This document shows positions 43,695-55,175 of a stretch of DNA of 64,000 nucleotides, piece by piece; the first letter of the stretch is position 1, and every line of letters starts with the position of its first letter. Made by a program: the position numbers and the translations under genes. A model generated the notes under the pieces. The model saw nothing but the letters and a program-made list of their open reading frames with translations, was not told the origin of the DNA and searched no databases. Source of the DNA: Entophlyctis helioformis (lineage: Eukaryota; Chytridiomycota; Chytridiomycetes; Chytridiales; Chytriomycetaceae); assembly GCA_025526915.1 (NCBI GenBank), contig JAHLKH010000110.1, forward strand, positions 1 to 64,000. The letters run 5' to 3'.

Positions 43695-45901
43695 ATGGAC
43701 GAGCCCATCCAGCACTGTGTGCAGTGCGGACAGGTGAGGGCGGGCTGGCGTGTCCAGACCACGGCCGGTGCTGCGTGTACAGTGCGTGTACATGAACTGC
43801 ACACGGCATGCGTTGCTCACATCTACCATGGCCCTCTGCCGCTCTGGCCGGCTGTGCGCTCCGCGGCGACACCCACGACGACCACGATGCTCGCTCTATG
43901 CGTATCTAGCCGTTCCGCTCGTCGGCCAACCCGCAGGGTGCCTGCTCGTTCCACAGCCTGGCCAGCGGCAGCTGCTGCGGCGTCTCGTCGGCGTCTGCGC
44001 AGCCGTTCTGCGAGCACAAGACGCACAGGAGCACCCACCACCACGACTATCCCTATGCGGCCTTTTTCGAGCGCGCTTCCGCCGTGCTGGGATATACCAA
44101 CACAATGAGCATTTGGATCAGCACCAACGACACGGACCTGGAAGATGAGTCGTTTTCGCAGTCAGCCACTGTCGGCCGCCTGCTGCGCTGGTCGACCGAT
44201 GCGGCCGAAATCGACGAGCCGCTGCTGGTCATCTCGCTCGGCCCGCTCGTGCCACGGCCCGGACACAACTATCTGTTCGAGGTTTTTACGCCGCAGCAGA
44301 TCGCGACGGACGGCGCCGAGGGCCAGACTCTCATCTACCAGACGTCGGACGGGCCAGACAGCTTTGCGCGGGCCGAGTGGATCCTGGCCGGCTCGCGCGT
44401 GTCGGGCATCCGCATCAGCGTCAAGGCGGCCACGTCCGACAATCCACATGTGCAGGCCATCCGCTTCGATGCAGCCACGCTCTCGCCGACCGCCTCTGTC
44501 CAGACTCTGTCTCGTGGATTCCAGTCCTTCAAGCCGACCATCCCATACGAGTTGCCAGCGACCCGGCAGGTTGGCGCGCCACTGACTAGCCAGCCCTCGC
44601 GTTCGGTCCGCACCGACTTCAAGTCTGTCTCGAGCGGGTGTCCCGTCAAGCTCATGATGACGTCCAGCCCGCCGCTCGTCGCCAACCCCGACTTTGCGTC
44701 GTCGGATCGCGACAACTTCAAGGGCACGATCGCCATCTACAATCGGTCCACCGAGCCCGTCACGATTGCGTCTGTGACGGCTGCAAGCCGTCTGCTGGGC
44801 TCAGAGACATACGAGGATGTCGCGAAGCTCGACCTGGTGGACACCAGACTGCCGCTGACTATTGAGCCGCGGACGGCAGGCAGCATCACGTTTCTGGCAT
44901 ATGTCTGCCGCACAGCGTCCGACACAGCGCTCGATCTGCGCTGGTGGGGCCGTGCGGCTGTTGCGCGCAAGCGTCCACTGCGGTGAGGCTGTGTGTGCAA
45001 GACATGGACGAGCAAGAAGCGTCGCTTGTTACTGAATACGTGTTTACGCAGCCGACGCTCGACGCCCCGCGGGAAGACGACCTTGGGTTTGCGTTCCTCG
45101 ACGACCCCGAGCGGTTCCAGCGGTTTGTGGTGCGCATGGCGCGGCCATGGTCGTCCAGCGGCAGTGTGCTGCAGCTCCATGGCCGAGACTACACCGAGTC
45201 GGATCTCAACCGCTGGTGTACGCTGCTCGCAAGAACGGGGTCTCTGAAGTGGATTTGGAGATCAACCATGTGTGGGACGGCGGCGTGTGCGAGTGGAATG
45301 CATGGGCTCTTGTCGATCTGGCGTGCAACCGCGTGTACGCGTTCAAAGTGCTGATCCAGCAAGGCTCGTTGGTGGCGACCAAGACACGGGCGACGCTGGC
45401 GTACTTTGCGTGTCCGGACTATGGAGACGGCGGGGTAGGAGACGCGGTCGAGACGCGGCCGCCGGTGCTGGCCGTCGAAAAGGTGGGATTTCCAGATCTG
45501 GAGCCAGAGCCGCGTGCCGAGGTCATTTGGGAAGACCCGCACGATGACGGTGACGCTGTCGGCCTCGACAGTGCGGGCAGCAATCTGGGATCGTCGTCCA
45601 ACCGCTGCTGTATCCGGCATCCGCAAGCCATCCACCGGGTGCCGACGGTATCCGCAGCAGCCGCACCAGTCTGGCTCCAGGCCCGGCTGGCCGCATGTCG
45701 ACCGCGCACGCTGCTCCGTTTGCGGGACAAGGCGTGCCCACGAGCGCGTCGCTTGAGGCACGGCTTGCGTCGCTGGACAAGAGCGTGATGCGCACGGCCG
45801 ACGCACTTGAGCGTCTCGTGGCGGTCCTCGAAAAGCTGCCTTTGGCGCAGCCCCAGCATCTGGGTGATTGTGCACGGTCCCCGTTCGCCACCACACCTTG
45901 A
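43695..45901 (+). CDS. CHORD-like Cys/His cluster protein (novel family, short form)
   Basis: Paralogue of the divergent neighbour without its helical N-terminus. Exon 1 is 43695-43733 (starting MDEPIQHCVQCG), exon 2 begins at 43937; a further small exon between them cannot be excluded. The Cys/His cluster aligns: CVQC, then CSFH, then CC, then C and H in FCEHKTHRS, followed by YPYAAFFER, where the partner has YKYGAFFER. Shared downstream blocks include GRLLRWSTDAAEI, ALDLRWWGRAAVARKRPLR, EYVF and NAWALVDLACNRVYAFK, and the last 40 residues form the same short coiled helix. Three one-base deficits (44982-44984, 45214-45216, about 45597-45600) are needed to keep the alignment with the partner. 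Function unknown. Confidence 0.7.
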
Positions 45902-45993
45902 TCACTCCCACAATATCCTCGACAATATCCTCCACAATATCCTCTACACCCATATCCAACAAAGCGTAGCTCGCCAGACTCTCTCCAACGTTC

Positions 45994-48350
45994 ATGTCCG
46001 TGCTCACATACCACGAGCGAGAGACGATTGAGCGCACGCTGGACGTGCCCGCCAGCCACGCCGTTTTGCGCCATGCACATTCGCAGCAGCAGCAGGACCA
46101 GCACGACCAGCTGCCGCACGACCAGCTGCAGCTGCTGGAGCACCACTACCAGCTGTCCCAGACTGCGTCGCTGATCGTCGACGCTGGCGCCGTCAACATT
46201 GCGCTCCAGTTTCCAGACTCGATGCTGGGCGATGCGACGGCCGTTGCACAGCAGCTGCGCACGCTCGTGTCGATGCTGCCAGCGCCACCTGCCACCACCA
46301 CCAGCAGCACCACCAGCAGCAGCACAAGCACGGCTGCACCCGAGAGCGCCCCTGTGCGTCGCAACGTCTACGTGCTTGCCGACACCACCTTTGGCAGGTG
46401 AGGCAGACTGGCTCGTTGTATCTGCGCAGTCGCCGCCGCCTATTTAACGCGGCCCGTTTTTTCTTTCGCCGCTTCGGCACAACCCGCCATGTCCACGACA
46501 GTTGTTGCGTCGACGCCGTAGCCGCCGAGCATGCCAACGCAGACTTTATTGTCCACTACGGCCGCTGCTGCCTCTCTCGGTAAGCACGCCCTCGTGCGTC
46601 TGCGTGCGTGCTTCCTTCCTTTGCTCTCTCTCTCTCTCTCTCACTCTTCTTCGCTGACATCCACTGACATCCGCTGCCCAGTCCTGCTGCCAAGTGCCCC
46701 GTGCTGTTTGTGTTTGAGCACGCCTCCATCGACGTCGATGCGGCCGTTGCATACTTCCTCGAGCAGTTTGGCGCGGATCGCAGCCAGGCGGTGCTGATGC
46801 TGTACGACCTGGCCTACCACCACGCAGCAGATGCGGTCGCAAGCAGGCTGGCGTCGGCTGGCTTCACGGGTCTCATCTGGCCGCACATCCAGACGCTCTA
46901 CAACATGCCGGGCCGCACGGACCCGCAAGACTCGGTCGTTGAGGCGGCTGCCGATGCGGCGCTGACGGTGCGCGAGGCTCAGGGCCGCAAGTTTCTCTTG
47001 CCTGCGTCGATGCAGATGTCGGATCTGTCGCTGTTCTATATCGGCGGCGAGAGCCTCACGCTCACGAACCTCATGATGACGCACAGTCTGTGCAAGGTGG
47101 TTGCTGCGTACGATCCGTCGACTGGCGCTGGCCGCATCGAGACGGGCCGCGTCAACAAGCTGCTCATGCGGCGGTACTTTATGGTCCAGAAGGCTCGCGA
47201 CGCTGACGTTGTCGGCATTGTTGTCGGCACACTTGGTCTGGGTGAGTTCGCACTCCTCCTTGGGGCATTACTGCCGTTGCACGGTGCTCGCGGGATGGCC
47301 GAGTGTGGCAAGAGAGTGGCTGGGCATGGCTTGATATGATGATCACGAGTATTCGCATAGGAAGAGCCGGCTGAGGACTCGCAAGGGTCCAGTGCTGGAT
47401 TTTAATCTCAGTTCTGATCTCAAGCCATGCCACTGCTGCTTGCACACACACGCCACCTTCTGTGAACTTGCAGTGCATGCATCGTTGGCGTGACTGTGGC
47501 TGACCTCTTGTTGCTGTCCACTCCATTTGATGTGTCGTGCAGCCGCATACATGCCCGTGATTGAGAACATCAAGCGTCTGGTGCTTGCCAACGGAAAGAA
47601 GCCGTATCTGCTGGCAGTCGGCAAGCCGTCGCCCGCCAAGCTTGGCAACTTTGTCGAGATTGACGTGTTTGTGCTCGTGGCGTGTCCCGAGAACGCACTG
47701 CTCGACACGCGCGACTTTCTCAAGCCGATTGTCACGCCGTATGAGCTCAAGGTGGCTCTTGACCGCAACATGGAGTGGGACGTGGCCAAGTACGAGCTGG
47801 ATCTCGTGCCGGTCGACCGGGTGCTTGTTGCAGAGATCGACAGGGTCATGGCGCGCGCTGCCAAGAAGCAAGCACGCCGGAAACGTCAAGACGCAACTGG
47901 TGCCAACCACCACCACGACTCTGAGGGCGGTGACGACAGTGATCCAGACGACGAGGAGGAGAGCGACGACGAGCCTCATTTTTCGCTCGTGACGGGCACA
48001 TACAAGCAGCGCAAGCAGTATGTGACTGTTGTTGCCTCGGACGGGCCGTCCACTACCACAACGACGACCACGTCTCCCGACGGCGCGACGCTGGTTGTGC
48101 GCAACCAGGAGACGTCGCTGTCGCAGTTTGTTGCAACGAGTGCGGCTGCAGAGTTTCTGAACCAGAAGCGGACCTATCGCGGCCTTGAAACGCGTCTGGG
48201 CGAGACGACCATTGCAGACGTGCAGGACGGCCGTCGCGGCATTGCACGCGGGTACTCGCACCGGACGGCGGTGCTGTCGACACTTATGGCCAGGACGCTG
48301 CGGACGCTGCTGATGCTTCGGATGCTGCCAAGAAGACGACCAAGTCCTAA
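45994..48350 (+). CDS. DPH2: Diphthamide biosynthesis protein 2
   Basis: Fe-S subunit working with DPH1 in the first step of diphthamide formation on eEF2. Exons: 45994-46397, 46502-46579, 46682-47241, 47543-48350. The spliced motif [13 protein letters not shown] ... FIVHYG carries the first cluster cysteine and is the DPH2 rather than DPH1 form. Later blocks: [63 protein letters not shown] and [15 protein letters not shown]. The third intron (301 nt) is the longest clear intron after that of eL15. A missing base at 48261-48262 leads into an Asp/Ala-rich end stopping at 48350. A long His/Asp/Glu linker lies near 47,900-47,970. Confidence 0.92.
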
Positions 48351-48441
48351 TGATCGCATGGGTCTGTCTGTGGAAACTCCACTGCTCCTTCCAGCGCGGT
48401 GAATGCACAATACATTAAAGTTAATTATGGCTACTACTGAT

Positions 48442-49114
48442 CTACGGCTTGCCGCCCTGCTGGGCATCCGCATCCTTGGTGACGCGCAGTGCCTCGTCTG
48501 CAAACGCGCGAAACAGCGACTTGTCGCGGCTCAGATGCTTGTCCAGCAGCTGCTCGGGATAGGGAGACGAATCGATCTTGAGCAGCAGCGACTGCAGGGC
48601 CGGCTGTGCGACCATGCTGGCAATGACATCCGACGACCTCAGCCTTTCCAGCTGGCTGTGTGTGAGCACCGGATCGTCGTCCTTGACCAGCACCGAGTCC
48701 GGGGGCTTGATCACCACATCGTCGTCGTCATCGTCGTCGTTGTTACCGTCTGGTTTCGGCTGCCGAGACGATGCTGCCGACGTGTTGGACGGGTCTTGCG
48801 GCCTGACACACGCATCTGCGATTGCCAGCCAGCGAGTGTCAGTGCTGCGGACAGAGGGAGGCGGGAGCCAGACATGCCGCAACGGTCGCTGCTGCGTGCC
48901 TTGGTCTTGCTTGTGGGCCTTGAAGCACACGACCGAGCAGCTGGCCGTCCGTTCACCCAGCAGACAGGCGTCAGTGACAGGGCGGGCAGTTGCGGCACAG
49001 ACGGGCATGGACTGACTAGGGCGTGCGGCACGCTGGGCACTTGTACTTGTGCGGCGCCGCAGCGCACACGCCGCACAGGCCCGCCGTCTTGGCGGCAGTC
49101 GCACTTGCACTCAT
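48442..49114 (-). CDS. ZNHIT3: Zinc finger HIT domain protein 3
   Basis: Small HIT-finger protein; the family acts in box C/D snoRNP assembly. Exons: 49114-49017 and 48940-48442. The HIT finger is split by the intron: CGVCAAAPHKYKCPAC in exon 1, then CSVVCFKAHK. The C-terminal part (DPVLTHSQLERLR, ALQSLLLKID, FRAFADEAL) matches the ZNHIT3 helical tail. A segment between the finger and an Asp run (about 48,790-48,890) is not conserved and might hide a further in-frame intron. Full length for the family. Confidence 0.83.
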
Positions 49115-49602
49115 GCGGGACACGGCCGGGCAACACGGGCAACGCGGGCACAGACTGTCAGGAGCCATCAGGTCACGTGACGTATTTCACATTTGCGGCT
49201 GGCGGGTGACGTTGGCGCGAGCGCGCATTTGCTTTCCCACCACACTAACACAAGGTGCGTCGGCGCTGGCTGGCCACGGCAATGGATCGACGCCCGCCCT
49301 GGCCGTGTCCGTCCTCCCGGTGGCCGCTGCACCCGTCCATCCAGCCATCCATCCATCCGACGGCCACGTCCTCGAGGTGGATGCCCCAGCAGCGGTGACG
49401 GCTGCTGCACACGGCCGGGATCGGATGGGATGGGATGGGAGGCCAGCCGGGCGGCGTCGATGGGATGGATGGGACTTGCCGCTAACCCGCTGCTGGCTGA
49501 TTCTGGACGCACTCGATTCTCGCTGTCGACCACGACCACAACCACGACAACGACAACCATGACGCTTGGTGTCTGTCTGGCCATACGCTGCACACAGTTG
49601 CC
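49115..49602. promoter_or_regulatory. Divergent promoter of ZNHIT3 and eL15 with GTCACGTGAC palindrome
   Basis: About 490 bp between start codons. A perfect palindrome GTCACGTGAC lies at 49172-49181, 58 bp upstream of the ZNHIT3 start codon. No other gene is visible; GGGATGGGATGG repeats occur near 49,425-49,445. Confidence 0.45.
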
Positions 49603-50587
49603 ATGGGTGGTACGTAGTCTGCCGCCTGTTGTCTCGCACACCACTCTCTGCAGCAGCAACACCCGCAGCAACGTCAGCAGCAACAACAACGTCCGCCAGT
49701 CGACAGCCGCAGCGTATCACCGCAGTCTGGAAGCACCAGCAGTCCAACGGGCAGCATCAACTGCAGACGGATCCCAGCAACGACGTTTGCCAGAGGAGAT
49801 ACCGTTGCTGCAGAGCGTGGTGGTGCTGCCGCTGTTGCCGCACTGTTGCCAGACCCGAAACTGACCGCTGCGCTTGCCTTGAACATGTACGCTGATGGAC
49901 TTGGACGGACTCGCTGGATCGCTGTGCCATTGCTGCTGCTGCTCTCTCTCGACCAACCAACCAACCAACCGACCAACAGCCTACAAATACCTCGAGGAGC
50001 TCTACAAGAAGAAGCAGTCGGATGTCCTCCGCTTCCTTCTCCGTGTCCGCTGCTGGGAGTTCCGTCAGCTGAACGTCATCCACCGTGCCTCGCGCCCCTC
50101 GCGCCCCGACAAGGCTCGCCGTCTCGGCTACAAGGCCAAGCAGGGCTACGTCATCTACCGTGTCCGTGTCCGCCGCGGTAACCGCAAGCGCCCCGCACCC
50201 AAGGGCGCCACCTACGGCAAGCCCGCCTCGCAGGGTATCAACCAGCTCAAGTTCCAGCGCTCGCACAAGTCGGTGGCTGAGGAGCGTGTTGGCCGCAAGT
50301 GCGCCAACCTGCGCGTCCTCAACTCGTACTGGGTCAACCAGGACTCGACCTTCAAGTTCTACGAGGTCATCCTCGTCGACCCCCAGCACAAGGCCATCCG
50401 CCGCGACGCCCGCATCAACTGGATCGTCAACCCCGTCCACAAGCACCGCGAGGCCCGTGGTCTCACTGCCATTGGCAAGAAGAACCGTGGCATTGGCAAG
50501 GGCCACCGTTTCAACAAGACCCAGGGTGGTGGCAGATACGCCAACTGGCTCCGTCGCAACACGCTCTCCCTCAAGAGATACCGTTAA
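49603..50587 (+). CDS. RPL15: Large-subunit ribosomal protein eL15
   Basis: 60S ribosomal protein. Exon 2 (49980-50587) encodes almost all of it: [43 protein letters not shown] and, at the end, NTLSLKRYR. It is near-identical to eL15 of other eukaryotes and strongly codon-biased to C/G third positions, as for a highly expressed gene. Exon 2 lacks only the first residue. The best source is a four-base exon ATGG at 49603-49606 followed by a 373-nt GT-AG intron, a typical layout of ribosomal protein genes. The exon 1 position is an inference; exon 2 is certain. Confidence 0.95.
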
Positions 50588-50858
50588 GCTCTTGGCGGCC
50601 GCGTGTTGGTTGCTGGCCTGTCTGCTGGGACGCGATGGATGGATCGGGGTGTGGTGGTGGTGGGCCATGGGACAGATCAGCAGCTTCAGTATCAGCCGCA
50701 TCTCTCGCCGTCTTCTCGTGGCTCTCTCTCCTTGTCCTGTCCTCTGCTGTATCTCTGCTCCGCGTTGGTGATTTACATGAAGCTCTCTTCTTTGTGTCCT
50801 ATACGACGAATGCCGACTGTTATTCCTTCAGTATTGTCCCACCAGTGTGCATGCACGG

Positions 50859-52711
50859 CTATCCGCGCCGCTCGCCCCGCTTGATGGCTGCTTCCTGCTC
50901 GCGCGCATAGGCAGCCAGTGCCTCGTCGACCATGCGATCCGGCTCAAAGGCATACGGCGTCTCTGGCCTGTCGGTGATGGCCAGGAACTTGTACGTGGTG
51001 CCCATCTCGAGCGGGCTCACCAGCCGCTCGTAAGCCGACACAATATCGTTGCGTCGCTCGTCGTCCTTGTCACTGTGCTCGCCAAGGTTCTTGAGCAGCG
51101 CCATGGCGCGGGCATTGATGCCCATGCGTGTCAGGAACGCGCCTTGCGTCACAGGGCCATGAGGAAACGCTGTCGAAACATTCACGTCAGCCTTGCCACC
51201 TTTCCGCAGACACACACAGACACACAAGACACAGAGAGAGAGAGTGCCCACATACCAATATCGCGGGCAGCACCAGCCACGGCCACGAAATCGACATCCG
51301 CACTCAGGTCGCACTCGCCGACGGCCGCGAGGGGGTGCACGAAGCGGTGGCCACGGATACCGCGCAGACTGTCGCGCACCGTGTCGTTGACGCCGTAGTC
51401 GATGACCAGCGCGGCGCCGCCGGTTGCTGCGATGCGTTCGGCCATTGAGCGCGTGACGGACATGACTCTGGCGCGATCTCGAGACGCGTGCCTGGCACAG
51501 GTGTTGGTGGTGTTGGTGGTGTTGGTGGTGCTTGTGTGGTCGACGCGGGAGATGCGGGAGATGCGGAGGGCGTCATGGTGATGGACGCCTTGGTATGTGT
51601 CGGTGCACGCACAAAACGGAAATGGTGCGGCGTGGTCGGGTCGGTATCCATGTCCACCATAATCTCTCGCCATCCCTTGTCCGTGTACTGCGCAAGTGTC
51701 TGTCAGCGATCATCCCACAACCAGACACGCAGACCACGACACGCAGACATGCAGACACGCACCTCAAACTTGTAGACGGGCAGCGCGTCGAAAAACTCGT
51801 GCGCGACCATGAACGTGTAGCTGTCCGCCGGCACGTCATCGAGCGTATCGTGCCAGTACACCGTGACGCCCGCAGGCGTGGTGGTGTGCATGGGCACGCC
51901 CACACCGTCGTCGCTCGTGCGGCTGTCGGCCACGATCGCGCAGCCGGCGCCAGCCGCTCTGCCTGCATTTTGCGCAGCTCGGGCGACGCTTCCACGAGAT
52001 GCACGCTGCGCACCGCGTTGCCTGCGATGCTTGTCAAGCGGCCCATTGTGCGCAGCATGTCCTGCATGAGCGTGCCGCGGCCGGGGCCGAGCTCCACCAG
52101 CCGGAAGGGCGGCAATGCTGCTGCCTGCGATTGCGCAGATGCGATGCCAGATGGTGCAGATACAGCCAACGTCTGCCAGTGGTGGATGAACCACACGGCG
52201 AGCAGCTCGCCAAACATCTGCGAGATCTCGGGGGACGTGGTAAAGTCACGCGGCTGCCAAAGACGTCGCCGCGCATGTAGTAGCCGCCCATCGGATGCGT
52301 GAGCGCCTGCCGCATGTACTGCGCGACTGACATGGGCCCAATGACCTGTATGAAAGTGTGCACAGCCCGTCGGTCAGCACCTGCGATCCAGCAGATCCAG
52401 CGATCGGTGTGCGTGCGTGTGTGTGTGTGTGTGTTGTGTGTGACTGCATGGCTTGCCTTGATGGCGTCGGTGAGGTGGTCGCACAGAGGTGATCTTGGTT
52501 CCTTGACGACTCGACAGCCGCCGCTGGTGTTGGTGCCTCTGGCCGAGTCGTCAGCAGCCGGCGGTCGAGACGAACAGACGCAGACACAGACGCAGACGCC
52601 AGTGGCAGGCCTGTGTGGCACGGGGTTGCAGCAGCCGCATGCCCAGCCCGCAGCGTGCGAGCGAGCGACCGGCGGCCGCAATCGTTGTCGCTTGTCGCAG
52701 CAGCCGCACAT
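50859..52711 (-). CDS. NDUFAF7: NDUFAF7/MidA-like protein arginine methyltransferase (complex I assembly)
   Basis: Mitochondrial S-adenosylmethionine-dependent methyltransferase that modifies NDUFS2 early in complex I assembly. Exons: 52711-52457 (start uncertain), 52345-51763, 51687-51256, 51169-50859. Blocks: LTDAIK, GPMSVAQYMRQAL, GGYYMRGDVFG, FTTSPEISQMFGELL, VELGPGRGTLMQDML (SAM loop), HEFFDALPVYKFE, GGAALVIDYG and GECDLSADVDF. The first intron starts GCAAGC (52456). Three one-base deficits are inferred, at 52246-52251, 51941-51955 and 51460-51468. The N-terminus is Cys/Arg-rich and may be an organelle presequence. It ends EQEAAIKRGERRG. Confidence 0.88.
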
Positions 52712-52843
52712 GGTTGCTAACTCGGCGTCAAACCGTTGGCGACACACATCAGCTCGGAGCGGCTGCTGCGATCGAGCGGTGCACGCGGGACCCAAGACAC
52801 AGGCCAGCACAAGACGGCTTGCAGGACAATGTATTGAGGGTAT

Positions 52844-54929
52844 TTACAGGTACACACGGCGCAAGTCGGCAGGCGCCGTGATCTTTTGGCACTGCGGACA
52901 CAGCCGCTTGGAGGCCAGCGTGTGCAGCCAGCAGTCCTTGCAGTGCACATGCCAGCAGACTATCGAGGCGAGCGGCTCTGTGTAGATCTCGCGGCAGACA
53001 AGGCATTTGGGCACGTTGGATTGCGATGCCTCCTGCCACGCCCCGTGGGGGTTCAAGGGCAGTCCATTGGCCGTCAGTCTGTTGTCCACACTCGTGCTGC
53101 AGAGCCAGCGCGTTCGGCTTACCAGCTCACGGACTCGCGACTTGAGAGACTCGATCACGAGCTTGGTGCTGCCGCCGACCGGCGCGTCAGCAGCGAATGC
53201 AACTGCCGTGCTGCTTGGGTTGCTGCTCAACGGAGCAGCGGGTATAGACGGCGGTGCTGCCGATGGTCCTCCCAGCGTAAGCCGCAGTGTGGGTCTCGAT
53301 GGTCCTGGCGGTGTCGAGGCTGGTGCAGCTGGCTTGGGCTCGTGGCCTTGCGGCTGTGGTATGGATGGTGAAGCGCCAGTGTCTGCCAGCGAGACTGCCA
53401 ACGCAACCTCCATTGCCGCGTGCTCGTCCTCGTCGTCGTCGCCCTCAATGTCTAGAAACGGCTGGATGTCGTCCTCTGCAAACTGCGCCTGGCCAAACTC
53501 GGCTGTGCCGTCGTCGTCAATGTCCAGATCCTCGTCCGTGTCCATGTCTGTCTTTTTGTGGACGCTGAATCCGCTCGCTGTGGCGTCGCAGCCGCGTGCG
53601 TCGCGGCGTCAGTCACCGTTGGGCTCGCAACCCAAACAATTCAACGGACGCACCTTCAAAGCTGCCTTCCAAGAGTGCGGTTGCCCGCACCCGCTGGAAC
53701 CCGCCCCACTCGTATGTGCCCCAGTTCCCACTGCCCGTCTCGCCTCTGTCGTCTCCCTCGAGATCAATACTGTCGTCGCCGGCTGCATTGCCCTGGCAGG
53801 TGCCTGAGGCGTCCATGCTCGCGACGCGGCTGGAGCGGGATGTGATGCCGATAGAGTGCCCAGCTGAAAGGCCGATGCAGACGATGTGGACGAGCCAGAC
53901 ACTGGTCGATGTGGGCGTTGATGGCAGCCGATCTGTGGGCAGAGGCAGCCGCACATGAAGCAGCTGGCATCCTCTGTTGCCCGTGCATCCACCTCTTGGT
54001 ATCCGAACGCGTTCATGACTGGCGGTCCTGGCTGCTGGCGCCGTCGTCCTCGCCCGCTGGTGGGCTTGGAGGATAGCGTGCCGCGTCCAGCTGCCCGCTT
54101 GACCCGCTCTGCGCGCACCTTGTGCAGCAACCTGTCCAAGGCCGCGTGTCAGCGACCTGGCCTCGCAGGTATCCAGCGACTGCCCAGCGCACACACCTTT
54201 TCGTGGTCGTCGACGAGGGCAGCCGACTTTGGACGCTCGTGCATGCGATTCAATGCAGCCACGGCAGCGCCTCGCTTGGACCTGTTGTGCAGATGTCCAG
54301 ACACACGGATCAGTTTGTGGAGCCATGGGGCCAGCCGAGCGCGAGGCGTACAAGGCAGGGCAACGCACCGCTCGCCTGGAGCAGGTGGGGGCACGTATGG
54401 GTTGGCGTCGAGCCGAGCCAGCTCGAGGGCGTAGTGCGATGGCATGTCGACCGAGCGCACGCCAGTGTTGCAGATGGGGCATCGGACCATGGTGGTCTCT
54501 GCTTGATCAGCACGGCCTGTGACTGCTGCTGTGGTTGCTGTGGCTGTTGTGGTTGTGGCTGTCTGTTGTGGCTGTTGTGTGGTGCCGTAGGAGCAGGGCT
54601 GCTGGCAGCGCTGGCCTCGACGTCCTTGCGGCTGGATAGCGATCAATGGGCAGGCATCCGAGGGCAGGCAGCCGAGGGCAGGCAGGCAGAGCGTGTCAGC
54701 CAAGCCATCCGATCCTTGGAGCGTTGCATGAGGACGGCATGCGGACGGCATGTGGACGGCATCTGCAGGGCCGCCCAGACAGTGCCGCCCAGGCCGGCGA
54801 GCAGCGCAGCGATGCCAGCCAAAGCTTGTGTGTCCACGTCCAGTGTGTGCCAGTGGTCCAGTGTCCAGTGTGCAGTGCCTATGCCAAGTGGCCACGCACG
54901 CACCTGAAGACGAGCCGCAGTTTGCTCAT
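52844..54929 (-). CDS. RNF220-like RING E3 ubiquitin ligase
   Basis: The C-terminus (about 52,844-53,035) is a RING finger of the RNF220 type: CLVC, CWHVHCKDCWLHTL, LCPQCQKITAPADLRRVYL, nearly identical in layout to the animal protein. Upstream come an acidic segment (DTDEDLDIDDD), a Gly/Thr-rich part and an N-terminal zinc-knuckle region (MVRCPICNTGV then HYALELARLDANPY) that fits the family's middle domain. The start is taken as the ATG at 54929 (MSKLRLVFR). A Gln/Pro-rich stretch lies near 54,510-54,600, where one base appears missing (54,488-54,498). Internal exon borders are only partly resolved. RNF220 stabilises or ubiquitinates nuclear factors in animals; the fungal role is unknown. 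Confidence 0.75.
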
Positions 54930-55175
54930 GGCGGGAGCGAGCGAGCCCAGAGAGAGCCAGAGAGGGCGTGTGGTTGCAGCAGCTGCTGAAGACTCCTGCT
55001 AGTCGCACGCCACGCACAGACACAGTGAGCCGACACTCGCGACTCGACGGCCCGCCCGAGTGAACCGATTCAGACAGCGGCGAGATTGCTTGACACGCTC
55101 AATCAAATCCAATCAAACACGCTCAAACAGCCGCTCGCTCGGCACTGCCCTCCAGCCTTGTCCAAGTGTCCAGAC

